From Erythrophleum ivorense (Eukaryota; Streptophyta; Magnoliopsida; Fabales; Fabaceae), in assembly GCA_026724425.1 (NCBI GenBank), contig JAIUCV010000076.1, positions 5,107,501-5,171,500 of the forward strand: a stretch of DNA of 64,000 nucleotides, in the 5' to 3' direction. The position numbers and the translations under genes were made by a program. Below, one piece after another: positions 35,613 to 45,206 of this stretch. Positions within the stretch are counted from its first letter, which is position 1. The number at the start of each line of letters is the position of its first letter. The notes under the pieces are model-generated. The model saw only the letters and a program-made list of their open reading frames with translations. It searched no databases and was not told the DNA's origin.

Positions 35613-36979
35613 TGAAACAACCAAACTTTTTTTTTTTTTTTTTATAATTAGCCCAGATTAACATTCCCATAAATATTAATCCTCAACAGCTAATTCAACA
35701 CAATGCGGAAGAAAACCAATATTATTAAATCATAAATAATTATTCAACAATAACCAATAAAGAATAAAACCAATAGAGAATAAACTCTAGCAACCTAAAC
35801 ACCAGGTTTGCTACATTATTGAAATAAAGACTAACACCCTAAACCCATGAATTCTCAATCAACCACATCATAAATGCCAGAATCCAAATCCTAATCTCAT
35901 CATCCTCTTCTCTCGGTCTCTTTCCGCGGATGAACATTGCTGTTACCTGCATCACATTACGAAAGAGATGCGTAAGTATTATCATAAATACTTAGTGAGT
36001 GGATCATCCTGCCTACAGGCCAATTACGTCAAACACTAGACAAACATCACAATAATCAACAACAATAACAATGCTCAACAATATAAACGTTCCCTGTCAG
36101 GAAACACCCACGTTTCCTGACACCCAGGTTGGTGTCGACCGACACCTCTATGGTGTCGATCGACGCCAGCCTCCCGAGTGTCGATCGACACTCATCGAGT
36201 GTCGCTCGACACCGGCTCGACGCCCAGAAACCAAACGCGAAGAAACAGTGCGAAAATAGTAAAACTAACACCAATCAATGGGATTCAACCCCCATAAACG
36301 CATCAAACCACACAAAAACGAAGAACAATTCATAAACAACAACATAAACTCAAAATCAAACAATCTCTAATGAATAACGGACCTACAGTCACGCACTCAC
36401 CTTGAAAACGGATTGGAAAGAGGGAAAGGAGATAGAACAGCCACCCACAACCTCAGATCAAGCCTCCAAACTTCATGAATCTCCCAAATCACCTCTGAAA
36501 AGTCTCTGCCTCCTTTTCTAACTTAGAAACTCCAAAAAGTGAGCTTTCTCACGCGGCTACAGTGTTTTATTCGCGACCTAGGGCTTTCCTCGCCCAAACC
36601 GAACAAAACCAGCCGACTTGAATCGAACCGGTCGATTTCACCATAACCGGTGTCGATCGACACCCTCCCTTGGTGTCGGTCGACACCCATCGACCAAAAC
36701 CAACCCAAATGCAAATCGATCGACTTAAACCGGAAATCAAACCCGATAACCGGTGTCGATCGACACCCGAAGGGTGTCGATCGATACTAGTCGTTCAGAA
36801 GAATTTAACACACTTTCTTCGCGATGCTTGAACCTTAGACCGACTGCACAACAATCAAACAAGAACATGTACAGCCAACCCTCAATTCACACCTCTAAGA
36901 GCATGTGCCAACTACTCCCGAACCCCTAGCATCGTCCAACACCACTTCCAAAACAACTTCCAGGTTCACGGATGTTACA
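35613..36979 (-). repeat. 5' LTR of chromovirus copy 2
   Basis: Partner of 28524-29889. The distal palindrome has loop GAA at 36769-36771 instead of TTC. The arms ACACCC and GGGTGT are unchanged. Confidence 0.95.
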
Positions 36980-38509
36980 AAGTTGAAATGCATCTGTTCG
37001 ATCGAGGCAATACGGGCAAGAGAACCGCCCATGCGTAGTCCACCCAGAAAGCATTCAGTATGCCGGAAAGTCGCTTATTGTCCACATAAGCACTGCCCGC
37101 ATCGTAAAGTTCTTCTTTTGCGAAATATCATATGTCCGAGCTCCAATATACCACAACTCTTTCAATTCCTCTATCAAAGATTGTAAAAAAACATCAAGGG
37201 AGCGCCGCGGATGCTTCGGGCCAGGAATCAAGATACTCATAAATAGAAATTCTCTCTGCATGCACATATCAGGAGGAAGATTGTAAGGCGTTAATATTAT
37301 CGGTCATAGAGAGTATTGGCTACCAGACATGCCGAAAGGACTAAATCCATCTGTGCAAAGACCCAAGTAGACATTTCTTTTCTCGCTAGCGAAATTTTGA
37401 TGCACCGCCTGAAAGTGTTTCCACGCTTTAGCACAGAAGGATGCCTAATCTCTCCTTCTGTCTGCGAATAATCGGCATGCAATCTCATCAATCCTGTCGT
37501 CCTCTCAGACTGATACAATCTTCGCAATCTATCTTTTATTGGTAGGTACCACATCCGTTGGTACGGTACCTTGTTTCGCCCACGACCTTGTGGCTTGTAT
37601 CGTGGCTTATGACAAAATCGACACTCCTGCAACTTATCATCATCTTTCCAGTATAGCATGCAATTATCAACACAAACATCTATCATCTGAGAAGGCAACC
37701 CAAGACTAAACACCAATTTCTGTATATCGTAATACGAATCAGCAGCTACATTATCATCTGGTAAGATATCCTTAATTAGATCAGCCCAACCGTCCATGAT
37801 AAACTGACTTAGATTACCATCAGTTTTAAGAGTCATCATCCTTGCTGCAACTGACAATTTAGTGTGCCCCCTTAGTACATCCATCGTACAAAGGATGATC
37901 TGCTGCTGCTAAAATATCAAAAAACTTTCTTGCATCTGCATTGGGTTCCTCATACGCCACATTACGAGGATCTCCAAATGTACTTGCGGTTTCAGGAAAT
38001 GCATCCGTCACCATTTCATGCATCCTATCAACTTCACTACCGTAATTAACAGGATGATGTTCACCTACTGGATCCACATTTTCCTCAAAATGCATTCCTT
38101 CATTAATATAATTACTACTGCTACTACTAGCTGCATTTCCTCCATGACTTTCCCCATGGCAATACCAAATATAATAATTCTGCATAAATCTTCTATTCAA
38201 CAGATGCAACCATATTCTTGAGATAAGCAAAAATTTCTATTCATGCATTTTGGACAAGGACAGTACATGTACTTATTACCGCTTTCAATCGTAATTTGTA
38301 ATGTGCTGGCCTGGTACATGAATCCTTCAAGGCCATCTCTGAACTCTTTCCTCAGCAACTCGTCGGAATCGTTACGATTGTACATCCATTCCCGTAGCTG
38401 ATAAATTGACATATTTTATTTTTTTCTCACATTTTTTTAGTTTTTTGGGAGAAGAAGTTTATGTGTTTGAGAATGAAATTTTCGTCATTGGAACTCACGG
38501 TATATATAG

Positions 38510-39004
38510 AAACTTTTGTGAACTTTACAACGACTTTGCAACGAAAATTTCCAACCAATTTCCAACGATTTCATTTGTTTACAACGAGTTAACATCGATT
38601 TGAACTGTTGTTAAAAATCCGGTGTTAATCTTTAATACACGTTATAAATCATACGCTCACCTAACTCTGTGGTTGTAAAAACGTCGGAATTTTGCGACGA
38701 TGTTACGTCAAAATTTAAGTTACACTTAAAATCGTTGTTAAATCGACGTTATTTAACTATGTACATAAATCGTTGTGAAATCGTCGTAAGTTTACCAACG
38801 ACGATTTTGTATAACGTGGTCAATTCGTCATAAGGTCGAGGCAATTTTACGACGGGTTTAGGACGATATATTTTCGTCCCAAGTTACGACGATTTTACGA
38901 CGAAATAGTTTTTCGTTGTAAATTAGTTGCAAAATGGAGGTATTTTACCGACGATTTATTTTCGTCGCAAATGGTCGTCGCAAATGACCTGTTTTGTTGT
39001 AGTG
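38510..39004. repeat. CACTA right subterminal and terminal repeats
   Basis: Dense TCGTCGTAA/TTACGACGA units in both orientations end in TTTTGTTGTAGTG, the inverted partner of the left terminus. Confidence 0.8.
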
Positions 39005-39833
39005 GCTTAACACTTTATACTTAACTGTTGGTATGTTGTTGATTGATGGACCTAGAAAATTAGGTTGTTTAAATGGAAAATGGTTGATTGGTTTATGAAA
39101 GAGTTTGTGGGTGTTTGCATTGTGTGAGGGAAATCACTTGTGCGGGTTTGGGGAAAAGTTGTAGGCTTTTGAGGCGGTTTTGCCTGTGTGATGACATAAG
39201 TAGATTATGGCTTCTCTTACTTATGTGTGTGTGCTGGATATGGGAGTTAGAGGATTCACTACCATAATCCATCGTCTGGTGGCTTGACGAGCTAGGTGTT
39301 CTGAAAGAGAGGCAGGCGTCTTGAAAGAGAGACGGACAGCGTGTGTGCCGCTATATGCCACGGGGTGTTCGCCGGTAAAGGACGTGGATGCACCAGTTAG
39401 GATCAGGAGTCATTTCTTGTTTTGTGTGTGTCTTCGGACTTGATTGTGCTGTGTGTATTAGCTTTAAACTTTCGTTTGTGGTGGTTATGAATATACGAGT
39501 TGTATATCGTGGGTGCCATTGGACCTGCACTCACTGAGTAATCCCAATTACTCATCCCTCTTCTTGCAGGTGAGCGCGGAGACATACATGAGTAGTCACT
39601 TGGCTTGGTCATGGTTTTAGTAAGACACGGGTTTTTATTTAATATTGTTATTCATTTTAAAGAATTGGTTATTTAAATTCGGATTTGATATTTAAGTTTA
39701 ATAAAGGTTTTTGTAAGACATTTTGGACTCGATCCTTGGAAATAAGTGGTATTGAACTAGCAAGTGGTTTCTTGTGGTGGAAGTTAATACACTTGGACAT
39801 GTCGTCTCGGTTTTGAGAGAGGCGGGTGTCACA

Positions 39834-40345
39834 AACATACACAGCAATGATCACAAAATCCGTTGATGATTTTTTTATAAACACGCATGAACATATCGAA
39901 TTGTTGACGTAACCTTTACTCAACAAGTATCATTTAAGCGATTGTACCGCATGCGAGACCGGATTGCTTAAATCCGTAAAGTGATCGCTAGAGTTTGACT
40001 GAACAAAGTTCTTTAGATGCTTCTGACATCTTTGATTCTTCTAGGATCGTAAATCTTTCAGAGATTTTCATGTATATCTTATTATCAAGTAAGCCATATA
40101 GATATGTAGTCACAATATCCGTCAGCTACATCTTTAAATTATTAGAAGCCGTTAGGCTCATTAAGTATATGAACATGAATATGATTGCATCCATTACCCA
40201 GAAATAAATCTCTTCGTAATCTCTATTTCCGATCTTTGAGGCGGTAAATTAAGTTGAATGAGAGGGATTGGTTAAAAATTCAGGCGGTGAATTAAGTTGG
40301 GATAAGTATACTATGTTGTGACTCATCGTTCGATAATTATCTCGT
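39834..40345 (-). pseudogene. copia fragment, continuation of copy A
   Basis: Minus-strand RT fragments (FVIIAVYV, SKGYVNNSICSCVF) at 39839-39960 continue the copia sequence cut at 14103. Compare 7318-7440, which is uninterrupted. Then comes an RT N-terminal piece (about 40045-40230) and LTR-like GAATGAGAGGGATTGGTT (40258), matching 13053. Internal parts are deleted. The fragment abuts the Helitron at 40361. Confidence 0.75.
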
Positions 40346-40360
40346 AGTATTAAATTTATA

Positions 40361-40400
40361 CTAGGTGATTGTCCGCGCTACGCGCGGATCTATATATTAA
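40361..40400 (-). other. Helitron 3' terminal hairpin and CTAG end
   Basis: On the minus strand TCCGCGC-GTA-GCGCGGA forms a stem-loop eleven bases before CTAG, the termination signal of Helitron rolling-circle transposition. Confidence 0.85.
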
Positions 40401-42612
40401 AATTTATCTTTTTAAAAGTTTGCATTCGATATATTTCTTTTTTTTTTATAGTGAGTTTAGGTAGTTTATAAGTCCAAATTACCGTGCAAGTCTATATAGT
40501 CAAAGTATCTTTTATAGTTTGATTGTAATATGTTTCATATTTTATCTATGAGATTCTAATATAGTTTGATTCTACTATGATTTAGTATTAGAAACAAATA
40601 TTCACTATTCAAATATCTTTGTATATGGGAGATGCCACCAAAACTCAAAAAGATATTTGTATGATGAACTGGTAATTTGCAAATGAAAGAACAACCAATC
40701 CAGTGTTTTCTAAGATCTCACTAAACGTCAAGAGAGCAACAAACAGCTTATCATTATCCTTTTCAAAAACAGAAAACAACTGCATCAGGTCCCACAAATC
40801 ATTATGCATGTAGAAAGCATACGATTATTTAACTTTTGTTAATGACATAATCATAAAAGAAGCCTTGTAATTTGCAGCATCAACTCGCCTTCGTCTGAAA
40901 AACAAATTTTGTTTCATAATAAAAGATTTAGTGGTCATGAGATTTCACTGGTATCCTTAAGCCTTACATGTTCCGTGTTGAGAATACAAAAAATATCATT
41001 GGGAAACTGAAGAAAGTTTGAGGATTATAGTTTTTTTACATTCTATTTTTCTAGAGTTTCTTCTTAAAACTCGGAATTGGGGTTTTTTGTTTTTGTTTCA
41101 TTTGTGATATTGAATTGGAGACGATGAGGTGCTTGTCTTGGAGTTCTATTTGAATAGTTAGAGCAAACCATGTTTTGATCAAAGATGAGAGCAACAATTT
41201 TGCTAAACCTGAGACCAAAATGAACGGTAGTATGCTTTCTTGACCATAACGTGAAAAATAACAGATTTGAATATTTATGAACATACCTAAGAAAATTCTT
41301 GCTTTTCAGTCAACAGTTGTAGCAAGGAAATTCTAGCTTCTTTGCGCTTCTTTCTTTTTTGCTTTAATTTTCTGGTTAAGAAAATAAAAGTAAATCGCTT
41401 ATCAATATTCTATATTTTTAAGATAAAACAATTACTGCTAAAACCACGAACTTGATCATCCCAGGGATACATTAATGAGAATGAACTTTACTAACCAATA
41501 ACACATTAGAGAATCATAATGAAGATTAAAAACATACTTGAGAAAGTGTTGGCTTATGAACCTCATCAATCATAGGGTGAAGGCTACAAAGCAGAAAGAG
41601 ATGGCTACCATCTTCAACTTTCTCTATTGGGCTCAATCTTCCTTTAAAACACAATAACGTATCATGTGTTTTAAATGATTTATTTTTAATAAGAAATGGA
41701 TTCCTTAAAAAAAATGTATTTTGATTTGGTAGTAGGCTTTTAGTATGGCTTTACACTTGATAATACCAAAATCTTTTCGTTTTATATGAATTTATACTTT
41801 GTGATATGAAGTTTTAGCATGTGTTATGAAGTTAAGGTTAAACTTTTAAATTTTATCTTCAAGTAACTTACATAATTAAAATTTGTGATCTTGTTGGCAT
41901 ATTTTATGAAGATAGCATTGAAAACCGAAGCTTTTTCCTTTTGGATTAAAAAATGCAACCGTAAATTTTCTGATATCTTGATCACATGTCTTTAGACGAA
42001 ACATTAAATTAATTTCAGTAACATTATTTTTACCTTCGATACATAATGTAAAACCTATAATTTTGAATTCAGTCCTATTATTTTCTTTACATGTTTGATA
42101 TAATTGTGTTTTCTTATTGTAAATGAGATCAATAAAAAAACTTTACTTTAGAACTTTTTTTTGGAACTTTTTTTTTTTTTTCATTTATTTGGGTTTTTTT
42201 TTGTTTCATATATTGTTTTTGTTGATGTATTTGTGTTTTCTTAATTCTTAACAATCACGTGTGATAAACAATGTGATAGAGTTTTTGGATAAAAGAATTT
42301 GACCTGACGTTGTATTAAGAATTTTGCCAATGTGATAGAGTTTGATACTTGTATTAAGAAGTTGACCTGACGTTGGCATTATGTATATATTGTTAGATGG
42401 TTTTCATAAGCTGCTCATACATAAAACCAAGTGTGATATACAGATACCAACTACATATATTTCTGCAAGTAGAAACTCTTGATAATAATGGAGATCGTTT
42501 ATGATTTAACTAACACCTAAAACTCTGAGCAACTGGTTCATATTGATCTAGCATCGTATCCATATGCAAAGATAATATCAGGAAACTCTTCGATCTATTT
42601 TACCAGTGAAAT

Positions 42613-42637
42613 CTTAATAGACTTCAACGTGCCACTG
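42613..42637 (-). repeat. second 25-bp copy of the FNR 3' end
   Basis: This 25-base stretch is identical to 43082-43106, the FNR stop codon and the codons for WHVEVY. The flanking bases differ on both sides. Confidence 0.75.
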
Positions 42638-43081
42638 AATTATTTAATTATTTGAGATGCTAAAAATTATCGGTTGCATTTTGTATGGTATGCATCTCAA
42701 AGAAATTTAAACTGAGACATCTTGTGATTTTAAATGATTTTTCCAAGAATCTTCAGAAATCTCCATGGCTACACGAGCTTGACCTAAGAGTTACATGTAT
42801 CAATCCATATATTAGCACTTAAACTTTTAGGATTAGTCCAAATCTCAATATAGTGTAACATCAGACGACAAAAGGGAAATATGATAAAATAATCTTGATA
42901 TGAAAAATATTGATTTCAAGGCAGTGTATAGTCTAACTGAATTAATCTTATAGGTTAGAAACTTGGAACTGATAAACTTGGAATATAAAAACATCAATTC
43001 AATTATTTATTACGATACTGAATCAAATCAAAAACAGCAAAAATAATGAAAGAGGGAAATAAAAGGTAATAAACCGTTAAG

Positions 43082-44070
43082 CTTAATAGACTTCAACGTG
43101 CCACTGCTTGTTCTTCTTGAGCTGAGAAAGGTTCAAGTCCCAGCTCTCACCTCTCTCCTCTGCAACTCTCTTAAGCGTATCTTGAATCCCAGGCATCATA
43201 CCTCTAAGCCCACAGAAGTAAATATGAGCTCCATTGTCCAAAAGCTTGATCGATCTCATAAGTCTACTCCTCAATCTTGTCCTGCACAAACATCTTCCCA
43301 GCTTTCTTGTTCTTCTCTTCTCTGCTCAAGGCCTTATCGAACATAAAGTTCTCTGGATGGTCCTTTAAGTACTTGCTAAACTCATCATCATAGAGAAGAC
43401 TATTAGTGTTGGCCACACCTAAGAGTCGAGCTAAGCCGCCAAATTTGTAGTTTGGGACGTTTTCCATGAACAGTCGACGTAGGTAGCATCTGTAAGGAGC
43501 AACTCCTGTTCCCGTGGCTATCATTATGTGCGTCGCGTTTGGATCATTCTCTGGTAATAGCATTACTTTCCCCGATGGATCTGGTTTCCGATAAAGTATA
43601 TTAAGTCCAAAAAACTCTTCTTCCAAGGGGTCTATATCTATGCCATTTTGTATTTAGTTTTACATACCAGTGATTTGAATCTTGTCTCCGGGCTTTAAAT
43701 CACATAAGAAGTTGCTGCCGACGCCGTTCTTTGAAGGATCTTCTTTTCCAGTCTCGGGATCGTAGTAAACTGCTCTCCGCACACACAAACTCGCTGTTTT
43801 ACATTCGAAGAAATCTCCCTACCTCGTTGATGCAATAGAGTAAAGGCGCACACTGTGTGGCGCTCCTGGTTTCTTCGGGTTCTTACCCTACACGCACAAG
43901 ATTAGGAATGATTGTCACAGATTGGAGACAGTGAAAGCATGTAACAGCACAAGGGAAATGACTTACGGGAGGGATCACACTGTAACTCTGTCCTTCCCAG
44001 ATAGGAAGGTTACCGTCATTCTGCATATAAGAAGGATCACTAACATCTTTTCTCTTGATAACCAACACCA
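43082..44070 (-). pseudogene. captured ferredoxin-NADP reductase (root-type FNR) fragment
   Basis: Minus-strand exons encode LPIWEGQSYSVIPP (about 44030-43967), GKNPKKPGAPHSVRLYSIASTR (from about 43890), the NADP-enzyme segment SLCVRRAVYYDPETGKEDPSKNG to GDKIQIT, then PSGKVMLLPENDPNATHIMIATGTGVAP, YLKDHPENF, DKALSREEKNKK, and the end AHIYFCGLRGMMPG to KQWHVEVY. This is the C-terminal two thirds of plant leaf/root FNR, closest by eye to root isoforms. GT-AG introns are retained, so genomic DNA was captured. Tyrosine codons have become TAG at 43819-43821 and 43264-43266, and a frameshift follows. The transit peptide and FAD-domain start are absent. Confidence 0.88.
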
Positions 44071-45206
44071 ACATTTTTTTCGATAATCTTCCTATTCACT
44101 TCGTATGTATACCAAATATATATACATCAAAAACGCAACTATTAAGTAGTGCCATAATATTCTTCTTCATTTCATTTTCTCCCACCAGGGAACCTGCATT
44201 ATCATTTAGGCGGAATTAGCGCCGAACTGGAAGATAATTTTATCCGAATATAATTTGTTTGTCAGTTCCATCAGTTAACATCTAATTGTATTTAAACTAT
44301 TTTGGGGCTACCTTGCTTCTTCATGAAAAATACGGTCTTGCTCTACTCCGCCGTTTTACTCTTTCTCGCTTCTGCGTTCCTTCCCGATTTTCTTCTCCTC
44401 CTCTGGCCGCTTCTCTTTGGTGCGTTCGAGGCATCTCTTTTGTAGAAATCTGAGAAGTATATGTTTAGTCGACGCAGGGTTCATCGATTGAACTTCTAAA
44501 GGAGGAGAGTTAGATTGCAAAAGTGAGAAAGTGACAGCTTGAGAGTGGATCTGATTTGAGAGGATAATATATGAGGTGAAGAAATTTGAGGAAGATAAAT
44601 CGGTGCCTTTGATTGAGGAATCGGTGATTAAATGCGTTGAAGAGGGAGATGGAGAGTTCAGTAGAAGAGGGATCGTCAGAAGAAGTCGGGAGAAGAAAGC
44701 CACATGTCGCGTTTATAATCATGATCGGAGAAGAAGGAATGCGTGTTTATCAGAATGAAGGAAATCTATTGCCACGTGTCCACTCTAAACTCACTCGAAA
44801 ATTGCTGATGTGGACACTGTGAGGAGCCCAAATAGGCCCTTTTATTATAGTAGATTATTTTTATTTCAAAAACTTGAAATTTAAATTTATTTTGTTTGCA
44901 ATTTGTGTTTTCCACTTAATACCAAAAATAAATTAAAAAAAAAAAAAAAAAAAATCTTATTAACCCACACACGCACGAACCAACTAACCCGAAAAAAGAA
45001 AAAAACAAAAAAAAAAAACACGATAAGAGAACTATTTAAAACAAAAAGAGAATAAAAATAAAAAATCTGGCAAAGTCACTGAAAAAAACGAAGTTAAACC
45101 CTAATTCCCAAATCGGATTTCACGAAAGCGATCTTCTTTTCACCCTCCTTCGATTCGAGCAAAGTTCGAAAGGCGTTTCCTTTTTTCCTCTGAGCTTAGT
45201 TTCGTC

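Larger units (their letters stand above)
28524..36979 (-). mobile_element. Ty3/gypsy chromovirus, copy 2
   Basis: An 8456-bp complete element of the same family as copy 1. The perfect target duplication AAGTT (28519-28523, 36980-36984) lies inside the CACTA TnpD gene. The LTRs (28524-29889, 35613-36979) differ by eye only at one base (29388 region G against T), a 3-base loop inversion and the length of a T run. gag and pol are open. It is the youngest datable insertion in the window. Confidence 0.95.
26671..38412 (-). pseudogene. CACTA TnpD-type transposase, split by a gypsy element
   Basis: 5' pieces are 38412-38197 (YCPCPKCMNRN zinc-like motif), 38230-37859 (EEPNADARKFFDILAAADHPLYDGC), 37884-37297 (Transposase_21: LGLPSQMIDVCVDNCMLYWKD, CRFCHKPRY, PYQRMWYLPIKDRLRRLY, ADYSQTEGEIRHPS) and 37267-36985 (LIPGPKHPRRSLDVFLQ). 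After the chromovirus the gene resumes at 28523 with PPPVILSGEAIEAQ, KKSIFWDLPY and HNLDVMHIENN. DUF4218 (27819-28019 and 27659-27198: EHIFPPAFFDVMEHL, YRWMYPFERFMGYLK) and a DUF4216 end (TRGYVFHTF, stop at 26671) follow. It cuts and rejoins CACTA ends in intact relatives. Here frameshifts, a TGA where tryptophan is expected near 37310, and the insertion disable it. Confidence 0.88.
23249..39004 (-). mobile_element. CACTA (En/Spm) transposon
   Basis: The left end is CACTACAAGAAAA at 23249 and the right end TTTTGTTGTAGTG at 39004, imperfect terminal inverted repeats starting with the diagnostic CACTA. The 3-bp target duplication GCT is perfect (23246-23248, 39005-39007). Subterminal regions are packed with AATCGTCGTAAA/TTACGACGA units on both strands (23280-23790, 38510-38990). 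Two minus-strand genes are present: TnpD-type transposase and a Transposase_24 gene. Both have stops or frameshifts and TnpD is split by a chromovirus, so this copy is not autonomous. Confidence 0.93.
14104..39833 (+). mobile_element. solo LTR split by nested insertions
   Basis: Outer ends are TGGGACATCC at 14104 and GGTGTCACA at 39833, flanked by the perfect duplication AACAT (14099-14103 and 39834-39838). Its own DNA is only 14104-14668, 23118-23248 and 39005-39833, about 1.5 kb and without coding domains. It has a plus-strand TATA-like CCTATAAAAAGAGG near 14209. Near 39520-39570 is a CTCACTGAGTA...CTTGCAGGTGAG segment seen also, inverted, in the chromovirus LTRs. I read it as a solo LTR of a related gypsy family in plus orientation. 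Confidence 0.75.
40361..44854 (-). mobile_element. Helitron carrying captured FNR gene sequence
   Basis: The 5' end (minus) reads TCTACTATAATAAAAGGGCC from 44854. The 3' end reads CCGCGCGTAGCGCGG (a 6-bp hairpin stem) followed by ACAATCACCTAG at 40361. Host A at 40360 and T at 44855 fit A/T target insertion without duplication. It is 4.5 kb, with no Rep/helicase frame, so it is non-autonomous. It holds a ferredoxin-NADP reductase fragment at 43082-44070. The 5' boundary lies about 350 bases upstream of the UCH2 ATG and the element is divergently oriented. Confidence 0.85.

Noticed and set aside
44356..44822. Overlapping frames of up to 115 codons at the Helitron 5' end
   Set aside because: Serine/leucine-rich frames on both strands of purine-rich Helitron DNA, with no recognisable domain.
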